From assembly GCF_019216885.1 (NCBI RefSeq), contig NZ_JAAQRC020000002.1, forward strand, positions 445,001 to 509,000: a DNA stretch of 64,000 bases, in the 5' to 3' direction. Positions 51,252 through 59,730 of the stretch are shown here, one piece after another. Origin of the DNA: Methylobacterium sp. SyP6R. GTDB lineage: Bacteria > Pseudomonadota > Alphaproteobacteria > Rhizobiales > Beijerinckiaceae. The notes under the pieces are model-generated. The model did not search any database. It saw only the letters and a list, made by a program, of their open reading frames with translations, and was not told the origin of the DNA. The number at the start of each line of letters is the position of its first letter. The stretch's first letter is position 1. Both the position numbers and the translations under genes were made by a program.

Positions 51252-53255
51252 TCACAGGCCGGCCGGGAAGGTCTCCGGAACCTCGCCGGGCTCCCAGGCG
51301 GCACCGGCGTCCAGGGGCTCGACCGCCCGGGTCTCGTCGAGATGCACCACCGCCTCGAACTGGTCGGGCAGGCGAGCCCGGAGGTAATGGCTCTCCCGCT
51401 CCGTGTCGGGTCGGTAGATCACCCCGATCGCCCGCTGGAGCCGGCCCTCGCGCAGGGCCTGCGCAGCCCGCGTCCCGGGCGCCGGGATCAGGCAGAAGCG
51501 GCCGAGGCCGAGGGCGTGGAACAGGGCCTCGTGGCTGCCGGGCAGGGCCGGGCGGACCCGCTTGCGCTCGACCGGCGCGCCCCAGTCCGCGGCGGCCGCG
51601 ACGGTGCCGGAATGGGTGGTGAAGCCGATCCGCACCACGGCGCGGCCGTGGCGCTCGTGCAGGATCTGGCCGAGGTTGATCTCGCCGCGCTCGCCCATCC
51701 CCGTCGCGCGCGCATCGCCGAGATGCGAATTGTGGGCCCAGACCGCGACCTTCGTGGCGCGGCCCGTGCGGCCGAGATGCGCGACGAGCGCCCCGACGCA
51801 GTCGGCCATGTGGGTGTCGCGCAGGTTCCAGGACGAGACCTCGCGCAGGAACATCGTCCGGTAATACTCCTCGGCGGTCCGGACCACGCCTGCGTTCTGC
51901 TCGGCGCAGAACAGCTCGTCGCGCTCGGTGCTGCCGGTCCAGGCCAGGCTGTCGGCGGCCCGGCGCCGCAGCGCCGCGAGCTGCGCGACCGCTTGCGCCT
52001 CGCAGGAGGGTGCGAGCGCCATGCCGGTCATGAAGCCGTAGACCTGGCTGTCGTCGCCGAACCGGTCGAAGCAGGCATAGCGGTCGCGGGCCTTCGCCGC
52101 CGCCGCCGGATCGATCGCGTCGAGATAGGCCAGCACCGCCTTCATCGAGGCGTGTAGGCTGTAGAGGTCGATGCCGTAGACGCCGACCCGGCTTCCCTCC
52201 GGCTGCGTCGCGTTGTGACGGTGCAGCCACTCGACGAAGGCGGCCATCTCGGTGTTGCGCCAGAGCCAGGTCGGGAAGCGGCGAAAGCCCGAGAGCGCCT
52301 CGACCGCGTCGAGATCCTCGCTCTCGCCGCGCACGTAGCGGTTGACCCGCCAGGCGTCGGGCCAGTCGGCCTCGATCGCGACGGCCCCGAAGCCTTTCTC
52401 GCGGATCAGGCGCTTCGTGATCTCGGCCCGCTCACGGTAGAAATCCTGCGTGCCGTGCGTCGCCTCGCCGAGGAGGACCAGCCGCGCCTCGCCGATCATC
52501 GCCATCAGAGGATCGTAGTCGCGGGCCTCGCCGGTCAGGCGGATCGCCTCCTGCCGCAGGAGGGCGAGGATGTCGCGATCCTCCGCCGGGACCGGGTCGC
52601 CGTCGGGCGCCGCGCCCTCGTCGCCGAGGAGCCGCCGGACCTCGGCGTCGCTCGTCTGGGTAAAATCCGCGTAGGCCGCACCGACGAAGTGGAATGGCTC
52701 GGGGCTGTCGACGCAGACCACGACGTCGGCCTCGCCCTTGAGCCGCGCCAGCGTCTCGCGCGAGGCCGTCGGCACCGCGACGACGAGATGGGCCGGCCGG
52801 CGCAAGCGCAGAGCCTCGATCGCCGCCAGCATCGTGGCGCCGGTCGCGAGCCCGTCGTCGACGAGGATCACCGTGCGGCCGCGCAGGTCGGCCGGCGCCC
52901 GGCCGCCCCGGTAGAGGCGCTCGCGCCGCTCCAACTCGCGCTGCTCGCGCGCCGCCACGGCATCGATCGCGTAAGGAGGGATCCGCAGAGCCGCGACGAG
53001 GTCGGCGTTGAGCGTGCGGATGCCGCCGCTCGCGATCGCCCCCATGGCGAGTTCCTCGTTGCCGGGCACGCCGAGCTTGCGCACCACGAACACGTCGAGG
53101 GGCGCATGCAGCGCGCGGGCGACCTCGGCCGCGACCGGGACGCCGCCGCGCGGCAGCGCCAGGACGCTCACGTCCGGGTCGGCGGCGTAGGCCGACAGCC
53201 GGCCGGCGAGGGCGCGGCCCGCATCGGCACGATCCTGAAAGACGGGTTTGCGCAT
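51252..53255 (-). CDS. phosphoribosyltransferase-erythromycin esterase fusion
   Basis: A 667-residue two-domain protein. Residues about 1-215 are a phosphoribosyltransferase fold with the PRPP loop VILVDDGLATGATM and LALPRGGVPVAAEVARAL. Residues about 230-660 are an erythromycin esterase-like hydrolase: LVLLGEATHGTQDFYRERAE, with the catalytic-type His and Glu, GFGAVAIEADWPDAWRVNRY and VAVWAHNSHLGDARATGMG. Separate proteins of both types are common; the fusion occurs in stress islands. Whether it confers macrolide resistance is doubtful, as most such chromosomal homologues do not. ATG at 53255 gives the usual start MRKPVFQDRADAGRAL. Confidence 0.88.
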   Translation of the reverse strand: MRKPVFQDRADAGRALAGRLSAYAADPDVSVLALPRGGVPVAAEVARALHAPLDVFVVRKLGVPGNEELAMGAIASGGIRTLNADLVAALRIPPYAIDAVAAREQRELERRERLYRGGRAPADLRGRTVILVDDGLATGATMLAAIEALRLRRPAHLVVAVPTASRETLARLKGEADVVVCVDSPEPFHFVGAAYADFTQTSDAEVRRLLGDEGAAPDGDPVPAEDRDILALLRQEAIRLTGEARDYDPLMAMIGEARLVLLGEATHGTQDFYRERAEITKRLIREKGFGAVAIEADWPDAWRVNRYVRGESEDLDAVEALSGFRRFPTWLWRNTEMAAFVEWLHRHNATQPEGSRVGVYGIDLYSLHASMKAVLAYLDAIDPAAAAKARDRYACFDRFGDDSQVYGFMTGMALAPSCEAQAVAQLAALRRRAADSLAWTGSTERDELFCAEQNAGVVRTAEEYYRTMFLREVSSWNLRDTHMADCVGALVAHLGRTGRATKVAVWAHNSHLGDARATGMGERGEINLGQILHERHGRAVVRIGFTTHSGTVAAAADWGAPVERKRVRPALPGSHEALFHALGLGRFCLIPAPGTRAAQALREGRLQRAIGVIYRPDTERESHYLRARLPDQFEAVVHLDETRAVEPLDAGAAWEPGEVPETFPAGL

Positions 53256-53346
53256 GCCTGCCTCCAGCCTGACATCGCGGTCGGGCTCCCGCCCGCACGG
53301 GCCACATTCTCGGGCCAACTCGCGTCGGGCGGACAGCCTGGCTGCA

Positions 53347-53469
53347 TGGTCCCGGAATGACGTGGTGCGGGTCGATCTTGAACCGGTCCGGGTCTTTGGT
53401 CCAGGCCTGACGGATGGTCTGGAACGGGGTCCTCCAGCGCAGCGCCTCGAAGTGTCCGGCGAAGTTGCA
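53347..53469 (-). pseudogene. IS481-type transposase C-terminal remnant
   Basis: 41 codons match the end of IS481-family transposases: CNFAGHFEALRWRTPFQTI, RQAWTKDPDRFKIDPHHVIP, GP. The upstream catalytic core is missing. It lies within a repeat-rich gap. Confidence 0.7.
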
Positions 53470-53510
53470 GGCTGCCCCGCCGCCCCGGCTCGACACGCCC
53501 GCTCCTGTGC

Positions 53511-53612
53511 TCGCGCACGTCACGATCGCGCGGCAATCGCGAAGCTCTCTGGATCCTTGATTTGTCCGCATTTTCTTCGACGAACCGGCATTTGTTTCGT
53601 CAGGCAATGCGC
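53511..53612 (+). repeat. TAGAGC-type dispersed repeat, copy D (worn)
   Basis: GTCACGATCGCGCGGCAATCGCGAAGCTCTC-like core (53519-53549) and CTTCGACGAACCGGCATTTG at 53575 identify the family, but both terminal TAGAGC sequences have decayed. Confidence 0.75.
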
Positions 53613-53672
53613 CAGCCGCGAAATCTCGCCCCAACCCGACAGGCTGCGAGCGGACCGCTCGAACCCGCGTCG

Positions 53673-53766
53673 TCCCAAGTCGGCATTCTCCCAAGTCGGC
53701 ATTCTCCCAAGTCGGCATTCTCCCAAGTCGGCATTCTCCCAAGTCGACATTCTCCCAAGTCGGCAT
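53673..53766 (+). repeat. 16-bp tandem repeat array
   Basis: Nearly six head-to-tail copies of TCCCAAGTCGGCATTC with one substitution (GACATT in the fifth). It ends at the stop codon of the LysR gene. The unit is not a multiple of three, so a coding role is unlikely. Confidence 0.9.
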
Positions 53767-54626
53767 CACGCGGTGGCGTTCGCGAGATGGTCCGATACGG
53801 TCGAGATGAATGCACGAAGACGCTGAAGACGCCGCAGGTCCCGGTGATATCCCATCCAGATGTCGCGTGCCGGCGGCGGCGTCGGCATCTCCAGGTTGCG
53901 GGGACCCGGAATCTGATCGCCGACCACCCGGGGCAGGACGGCGATGCCGACGCCTTGCCGGCACATGCGCCCCTGAACGTTGCGGTTGTTCGATCGCAGG
54001 ACCGGCTTCGCGTTGGGGAAACTCTCGGTGAGCCATGCGATGTCGGGGAAGTGGCCCGTGGACGTGTCGTGGGTGATCAGCCGAAAACCGGTCCCGTCGC
54101 CATATTGGGGGTCGGCCGCCTCCTCGGCGATGTAGACACCGTATTCGAGCCTGAACAGCCGCCGCTGAACGACATCGGCCGTATCGAACGGAACGATCCG
54201 AAAAGCGACGTCGGCCTCCCGCTGGGCAAGGTTGAACAGGCGCGTGCCGGTCAGGATCTCGACGTCGACATTGGGGTAGGCCTTCGAGAAATCCGCCAGG
54301 ATGGGAGGGAGGACATAGGCCCCGAACCAGTCCGCCGACGAAATCCGCAGACTGCCTTTGAGGTTCTGCTCCTGCCCCGCGAGCCGGCGCTCCATGGCCA
54401 GGGCTCCCTCTTCCATCTGCTCGGCCAGCGCGATGATCCCGTGACCCTCGTCGGTCAGTACGAGACCGTCCGCCGTGCGCTGGAAGAGCGTGTGACCGAT
54501 CGCCTGCTCGAATGCGCGAAGGCGCCGGCCCACGGTCGGATGGCTCGTCTGGAGAGAACGCGCGGCGCCGCCGAGCGTGCCGGATCGCGCGACGGCAAGA
54601 AAGATTCTGACGTCGCTCCATTCCAT
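53766..54626 (-). CDS. LysR family transcriptional regulator
   Basis: A 286-residue LysR protein. The N-terminal winged helix is VRIFLAVARSGTLGGAARSL, QTSHPTVGRRLRAFEQ; the effector domain begins near residue 90 (LKGSLRISSADWFGAYVLPP). It is divergent from the dehydrogenase at 54793 with a 166-base gap, the usual arrangement of a LysR gene and its target. The 3' end touches a 16-base tandem repeat array. The effector is unknown. Confidence 0.9.
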   Translation of the reverse strand: MEWSDVRIFLAVARSGTLGGAARSLQTSHPTVGRRLRAFEQAIGHTLFQRTADGLVLTDEGHGIIALAEQMEEGALAMERRLAGQEQNLKGSLRISSADWFGAYVLPPILADFSKAYPNVDVEILTGTRLFNLAQREADVAFRIVPFDTADVVQRRLFRLEYGVYIAEEAADPQYGDGTGFRLITHDTSTGHFPDIAWLTESFPNAKPVLRSNNRNVQGRMCRQGVGIAVLPRVVGDQIPGPRNLEMPTPPPARDIWMGYHRDLRRLQRLRAFISTVSDHLANATA

Positions 54627-54792
54627 CGCGACCACCCGCACAAAAATGAACGGCGAGAGTACAATGATGTCAGTTTCAGTACAAATCCGATCATCTAGAT
54701 TGCCGCCATCGCCGGACGACGCGTCCTGTCTTGGATCGTCCGGCCCATGAGGACGGCCGCTCGGGCTCCACCCGAACGACGGGAGACGGACC

Positions 54793-55863
54793 ATGCAGAT
54801 CGGATTCATCGGCCTCGGCAGCATGGGCTCGGTCATGGCCATCAACCTGGTGAATGCCGGCCATGACGTGCGGGCCTGGAACCGGAGCAAGGTCGCGAAG
54901 GACAGCGTTCCCGGGGTCACGCTGGTCGAACGCGCGGCGGATGCATTCGAGGCGGACGCCGTCTTCACGATGCTGTCCGACGACACGGCCATTCGGGAAG
55001 TAATCATTGACGCCGGCCTGCTGGCGAGTGCGCAACCGAGAATCATCCATGTCGTCACATCGACGATCTCGGTCGCTTTCGCACGGGAACTGGAACGCCT
55101 GCACGACGAGGCGGGCCTCGGCTACGTGTCCGCACCGGTCCTCGGTCGACCGACCGTCGCGGCGAGCGGTCAGCTCAACATCCTGGCGGCCGGGAAGGCC
55201 GATGCCGTTGCGGCGATCGAGCCGCTGCTCGCCCCCCTCGGCAAGAAGGTCTGGAAGCTGGGGGAGAACCCCGCTCGGGCGAATGCGGCAAAGCTCGCCT
55301 GCAACATGATGATCGCCATGGCGATCGCGGCGATCGCGGCGATGGCCGAGGGCGTCGTGCTGACCGAGAGCGTCGGCCTCGACCGTGCGGATTTCTTCGA
55401 CCTCATCCTGGGCACCCTGTTCTCGGGCCGCGCCTACGAGAGCTACAGCGCGCAGATCACCGAACGATCCTTCGAGCCGGGTTTCAAAGCCAAGCTCGCC
55501 CTCAAGGACATGCGCCTGGCGATCGCGGCCGGCGACGAGATCGGACGCAGGCTTGTGCTGCTCGAAGCCGTCCACGACGGGCTCGGCCGAGCCGTCTCGG
55601 CAGGCCTCGGGGACAAGGACTGGTCGATCATGGCCGACATGACGGTTCGCGGCGGCTTCGAAGAATACGACGGCAACCAGACCGGCGATCCCGACAAGGC
55701 CATCGCGGTGATCCTGCGGGCGGTCGACGCCGACGACGCTCCGCTTCATCTGCCGCTCGGCCCGATCGCGCATGCGATCGCCGAGCGGAAGCTGGCGGCG
55801 TTTCGCAGCGATATCGATGCCTGGCGCGAACTCTCGATCGCCACGGATTTCGATCGGCCCTGA
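54793..55863 (+). CDS. HIBADH-family dehydrogenase with SDR-like tail
   Basis: A 356-residue protein. Residues 1-285 are a complete 3-hydroxyisobutyrate dehydrogenase-type enzyme: NAD motif IGFIGLGSMGSVMA, the second motif around YVSAPVLGRPTVAASGQL, catalytic Lys167 in ANAAKLACNM, and the terminal KDMRLAIAAGDEIG to GDKDWSIMAD. Family members end about there. Residues about 290-356 (YDGNQTGDPDKAIAVILRAV, PLHLPLG, IDAWRELSIATDFD) instead resemble the tail of a classical short-chain dehydrogenase. I infer a gene fusion by deletion; the enzyme core appears intact. It heads a group with an alpha/beta hydrolase and a VOC protein. Confidence 0.85.
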   Translation: MQIGFIGLGSMGSVMAINLVNAGHDVRAWNRSKVAKDSVPGVTLVERAADAFEADAVFTMLSDDTAIREVIIDAGLLASAQPRIIHVVTSTISVAFARELERLHDEAGLGYVSAPVLGRPTVAASGQLNILAAGKADAVAAIEPLLAPLGKKVWKLGENPARANAAKLACNMMIAMAIAAIAAMAEGVVLTESVGLDRADFFDLILGTLFSGRAYESYSAQITERSFEPGFKAKLALKDMRLAIAAGDEIGRRLVLLEAVHDGLGRAVSAGLGDKDWSIMADMTVRGGFEEYDGNQTGDPDKAIAVILRAVDADDAPLHLPLGPIAHAIAERKLAAFRSDIDAWRELSIATDFDRP

Positions 55864-55914
55864 GCGCCGGCCGCCAGCGCCGTACTATCCCCACCATCCG
55901 ACCGGAGTGCGATC

Positions 55915-56763
55915 ATGATCGCAGCTTTGCAGGGATTTACCCAGCAACTCGTGCCCGTGAACGGCATCAGGCTCAACGCCGTCACCGGAGGCGCCGGCCC
56001 GCCGGTCCTCCTGCTTCACGGCTGGCCTGAAACCTGGTGGGAATGGCACCATGTGATGCCGCTGCTGGCGGCGCATTTCAGCGTGGTGGCCATCGATCTG
56101 CGCGGCGCGGGCTTCTCCGACTGTCCGCCCGACGGCTACGACAAGGCAACGATGGCGCGCGATGCGCATGAGGTCATGGTCGCCCTCGGGCACCAGCGCT
56201 ACGCGGTGTGCGGGCACGACATCGGCGGCATGGTGGCGCTGCCGCAGGCGACGACCTACCGGGAGGCGGTCACGCATCTGGCCGTGCTCGACGTGCCGCT
56301 TCCCGGCTGGACCGGATGGGAGGCGACCACCGCGAGGCTCTGGCATTTCGGTTTCCATATGAACCGGGATCTGCCCGAGCGCCTGATCCACGGTCGCGAG
56401 TACGACTATGTTTCGACGTTCATGGCCGAGCGGTTCTACGATCACGGCACCTTCGATCCGGCGGACATCGAGATTTACGCCAGGGCGATGGTGCTTCCCG
56501 GCCGCACGCGCGGCGGCATGGAATGGTATCGCACCCTCGCCGTCGATCATGCGGCGGCCCTCGAATACAAGAAGCAACCGCTCACGATACCGGTGCTTGG
56601 CCTGGGCGGAGACCAGCGGTTCGGGGCGCAGATGGTACCGATGCTGCGAGAATTCGCCGGCAACGTCACGGGCGGTTCGATTGCACGATGCGGCCACTAT
56701 GTCGCCGACGAGCGGCCGCACGACGTCGCGGCCGCTCTGATCGCGTTCCTCGAGACCGACTGA
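55915..56763 (+). CDS. alpha/beta hydrolase, epoxide hydrolase-like
   Basis: A 282-residue hydrolase. Oxyanion motif LLLHGWPETWWEWHHVMPLL, nucleophile Asp in CGHDIGGMVAL, and terminal His in RCGHYVADERPHDV. An Asp nucleophile with HGWP is typical of epoxide hydrolases and haloalkane or fluoroacetate dehalogenases. The cap domain includes WHFGFHMNRDLPERLI, close to epoxide hydrolase-like proteins. It begins 51 bases after the dehydrogenase and is probably co-transcribed. The substrate is unknown. Confidence 0.87.
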   Translation: MIAALQGFTQQLVPVNGIRLNAVTGGAGPPVLLLHGWPETWWEWHHVMPLLAAHFSVVAIDLRGAGFSDCPPDGYDKATMARDAHEVMVALGHQRYAVCGHDIGGMVALPQATTYREAVTHLAVLDVPLPGWTGWEATTARLWHFGFHMNRDLPERLIHGREYDYVSTFMAERFYDHGTFDPADIEIYARAMVLPGRTRGGMEWYRTLAVDHAAALEYKKQPLTIPVLGLGGDQRFGAQMVPMLREFAGNVTGGSIARCGHYVADERPHDVAAALIAFLETD

Positions 56764-56867
56764 GGACCGGCGCCCGCGAGAGAGTGCGGGCCCGAGCCGG
56801 TCGCGACCCTCCGGGCAAGGCCCGGTCGACGGGTCGCGAAGGATCCAGTCAAGACAAGGAGACCGTC

Positions 56868-57398
56868 ATGTCCGCATCCGTCATTCGCGGCGTCAATCAT
56901 ATCGGCATCACGGTGCCCGACATCGAGGCGGCGCAATCGTTCCTGGTGGAAGCCTTCGGCGGCCAGGTGATCTACCAGTCCTTCGGACCGCAGGATCCGC
57001 CGCGACAGGGGCCCGAATTCGAGCGGGCGGTCGGCGCGTTCCCCGGAACGGTCGTTCGTGCCCAGGCGATGGTCAAGATCGGCACCGGGGCCGACATCGA
57101 GCTGTTCGAGATGCACGGCCCCGAACAGGCCGAGCCGGTCCGCGCCAGCGACTTCGGCATCACGCATTTCGCGCTCTACACCGACGACATCGAGGCGTCG
57201 GTCGCGCGCTTCGAGAGGGCTGGCGGCACGCCCCTGACCGCGCCGCGCGCCATTCCTTACGCGACTGAAAAAGGTCCGGGAAACAAGGTCTGCTACTGCC
57301 GGATGCCCTGGGGCACGACGATGGAATTCATCACCACACCCGACCGCATGGGCTATCGTGACCAGACGGATCTGCGGAGGTGGCAGGACGGGGACTGA
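56868..57398 (+). CDS. VOC family protein (glyoxalase/dioxygenase fold)
   Basis: A 176-residue vicinal oxygen chelate protein. It starts VIRGVNHIGITVPDIEAAQS with a metal-ligand His; the second module has FGITHFALYTDDIEASVARF, and the family Glu lies in WGTTMEFITTP. One enzyme unit of two beta-alpha-beta-beta-beta modules fits lyase, isomerase or ring-cleaving activity. AAGGAG precedes the ATG. It is third in the group after the hydrolase. Its TGA stop codon is the first three bases of a dispersed repeat. Confidence 0.87.
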   Translation: MSASVIRGVNHIGITVPDIEAAQSFLVEAFGGQVIYQSFGPQDPPRQGPEFERAVGAFPGTVVRAQAMVKIGTGADIELFEMHGPEQAEPVRASDFGITHFALYTDDIEASVARFERAGGTPLTAPRAIPYATEKGPGNKVCYCRMPWGTTMEFITTPDRMGYRDQTDLRRWQDGD

Positions 57399-57505
57399 TA
57401 CGGTTTTCCGATTGATCGCTTCGCGATGCGGAAACCGGCTTCGCTCACGCGCCGCGCGGGCTGCTGATACGGCGTCCGGAAGGAATCCGCCGGAAGCCGT
57501 ATCGC
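57396..57505 (+). repeat. TGATACGG-family repeat
   Basis: Begins TGATACGGTTTTCCGATTGA, contains CGCTTCGCGATGCGGAAACC and GCGCGGGCTGCTGATACGG, and ends GAAGCCGTATC, complementary to its start. The TGA at its left end ends the VOC gene. Confidence 0.85.
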
Positions 57506-57861
57506 CAGGGCGCGAGAAGGACGTCGCGTCAGTCCACCACCGCGCGACGTAGGTGCGTTGCCCATCACCCGGGGCCTGTTTGATTGGTTTGTACAGAGTC
57601 TGAGCCCGCCGTGTCATTCGGGGCTCCGCCGCGCGGCCCCGGAACGACGAGGAGGGTATGAAGACCGTTGATCAGGTCAAACACGCTCTTATGCCAACAA
57701 CCCCAAGATGCTGACGCATCGATTCGATCTCGGGCAGGCCCGAGATCGACGGGGCCGTCGATCCATCTCGAATCTTCGATCCCAAGCCCTGAAGTCCGGG
57801 ACCTCGGGCTTGGCGACAATTCGCGAACGGAACCGGAGGTCGTTTTCAACGACCGTTGGTC
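57506..57861. other. intergenic with inverted-pair repeat
   Basis: No gene recognised between the VOC gene and the convergent TRAP genes. Most of 57692-57860 is the dispersed repeat also found at 31122-31280. Confidence 0.5.
57692..57860 (-). repeat. dispersed repeat, inverted pair member 2
   Basis: Reverse-oriented partner of 31122-31280: AGATGCTGACGCATCGATTC, GCAGGCCCGAGATCGACGGG and CGTTTTCAACGACCGTTGGT are shared. It ends one base from the TRAP permease stop codon. Confidence 0.8.
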
Positions 57862-59730
57862 TTACAGGAACCCGATCGAGAACCACGGCACGAAGGTCAG
57901 GACCAGGAGGCCGAGGAACAGCGCGCCGAGATAGATCCAGATCCGGCGCATCCCTGCCTCGGGCGGAACCCCGCCGATGATGCAGGCGGCGTAATAGCAG
58001 AGGCCGAAGGGTGGGGCGAACAGGCCGAGGCCCATCGCCAGGATCACGATCATGCTGTAGTGGACTTCGTGGATCCCGAACTGGTGCGCGATCGGGAACA
58101 GCAGCGGGCCGAACAGCACGATTGCCGGGATACCTTCGAGCAAGCTTCCGAGCACGATGAAGGCCACGACCGAGATCAGGAGGAACCCGGTCTTGCCGCC
58201 CGGCACCGCCGCCATCGCCCGGGCGAGATCGTGCGAGAAGCCCGACTGGGTCAGCGCCCAGGCCATCGCGCTCGCCGCTCCGACGATGAACAGGATCGCT
58301 CCGGAGAGCGAGGCGGTCCGTGCCAGTATCGGGACGACGTCCCGAGCTTTCAGCCCGCCTCGATAGATCACGAGGCCGAGCACCAACGAGTAGACGATCC
58401 CGATGGTCGAGACCTCGGTGGCGGTGGCGACGCCCTCCACCACCGCGGTGCGGATCAGGAACGGGAGCAATATGGCCGGAAGCGCGACGATCAGGGTCTT
58501 GCCCACCACCGACATCGGCGCGCGCGGAATCGCGACCGCGTCCTCCTCGCGACCGGCGCGGTAGCGGGCCACGGCTGCCAGCACCAGGGCGAGCACCAGG
58601 GCCGGCAGGATCCCGGCGGTGAACAGGGCGGCGATCGACACGCCGGTGGCCGACGCGATGGCGATCAGCACGATGGAGGGCGGGATCGTCTCGCTCATCG
58701 CCCCCGAGGCGGCGAGGATCGACAGCAATTCGCCGTCCTTCATCCCGCGCTTGCGCATCTCGGGAAACAGGACGGGCGCGACCGCCGCCATGTCGGCGGT
58801 CTTCGAGCCGGAGATGCCCGACACCAGCAGCATCGCGCCGAGCAGCACGTAGGACATGCCGGCCTTCACGTGGCCCAGCAGCGAGGCGAGGAAGGCCACC
58901 ATCACCCGCGCCATCCCGGTCGCGTCGACGAGCTGGCCGAGCAGCACGAAGAGCGGGATGGCGAGCAGGATCAGGCTGCTCATCCCCTCGTCCATCCGCC
59001 CGACCACGATGGTGAGCGGCGTCGAGGTGGTGGTGAGCAGGTAGGCGGAGGTGGCGAGCGCGAACGAGAACGCGATCGGCACGCCGGCCAGGATGCCGAT
59101 CCCGAGCAGCCCGACGAAGAACACCAGGAGCGCCCAATTGCCCATCCCCGCGAGCGCCGGCGCCGCAAGGGCGAGGAGGGCGGCAAGGCCCAGGAGTACC
59201 GTGCCGACGCCGATCAGGTCGGCCGGGCGGTGGCGCGCGAGGCGCAAGCCGCAGGCCAGCAGCGCCAGCACGAAGCCGACCGGCACGGCGAGCGCCCGCA
59301 CCGTGCCCGACCAGCCCAAGGCCGGCGTCTCCACGAAGGACTGGTCCTCGGTGTAGTCGTAGGCCGCGTGCATCAGCAGGACCACGAAGGCGAAGATCAT
59401 GCCGACGGCCAGAGCCTCGCACCAGGCCCGGGCCCGCGGCGAGAGCGAGCCGACCACGAAGGTCAGCCGCATGTGCTCGCCCCGCTGCACCGCCACGACG
59501 CTGCCCAGCATGGCGAGCCACAGGAACAGGATCGAGGCGAGCTCGTCGCTCCAGATGATCGAGTGCCCGATCGCCCGCGAGACGATGCCGGCGAAGAGGA
59601 TCGCCGCCTCGGCGGCGACCAGGATCGCCGCCGGCACCTCGACGACGAGGCGCAGGGCCCGCTCGGCCGACGAGAGCCAGTCGGCGGGAAGGGCTGCGGG
59701 CGTGGCATCGGCCTGGGCGAGCGCGCTCAT
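57862..59730 (-). CDS. TRAP transporter fused DctQ-DctM permease
   Basis: A 622-residue membrane protein with both TRAP membrane subunits in one chain. Residues about 30-185 are the small DctQ domain (IIWSDELASILFLWLAMLGS); residues about 215-620 are the large DctM domain with GMSSLILLAIPLFVLLGQLV, SGSKTADMAAVAPVLFPEM and GLFAPPFGLCYYAACIIGG. TRAP systems use ion gradients to import carboxylates and related anions. The start overlaps the binding-protein stop by four bases. Regulated probably by the LysR gene at 60970. Confidence 0.92.
   Translation of the reverse strand: MSALAQADATPAALPADWLSSAERALRLVVEVPAAILVAAEAAILFAGIVSRAIGHSIIWSDELASILFLWLAMLGSVVAVQRGEHMRLTFVVGSLSPRARAWCEALAVGMIFAFVVLLMHAAYDYTEDQSFVETPALGWSGTVRALAVPVGFVLALLACGLRLARHRPADLIGVGTVLLGLAALLALAAPALAGMGNWALLVFFVGLLGIGILAGVPIAFSFALATSAYLLTTTSTPLTIVVGRMDEGMSSLILLAIPLFVLLGQLVDATGMARVMVAFLASLLGHVKAGMSYVLLGAMLLVSGISGSKTADMAAVAPVLFPEMRKRGMKDGELLSILAASGAMSETIPPSIVLIAIASATGVSIAALFTAGILPALVLALVLAAVARYRAGREEDAVAIPRAPMSVVGKTLIVALPAILLPFLIRTAVVEGVATATEVSTIGIVYSLVLGLVIYRGGLKARDVVPILARTASLSGAILFIVGAASAMAWALTQSGFSHDLARAMAAVPGGKTGFLLISVVAFIVLGSLLEGIPAIVLFGPLLFPIAHQFGIHEVHYSMIVILAMGLGLFAPPFGLCYYAACIIGGVPPEAGMRRIWIYLGALFLGLLVLTFVPWFSIGFL

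Noticed and set aside
53347..53469. Active IS481 insertion sequence
   Set aside because: Only the last 41 codons remain; no catalytic core or terminal repeats were found.
53673..53766. CRISPR array
   Set aside because: The 16-base units are directly adjacent with no unique spacers, and no cas genes are present.
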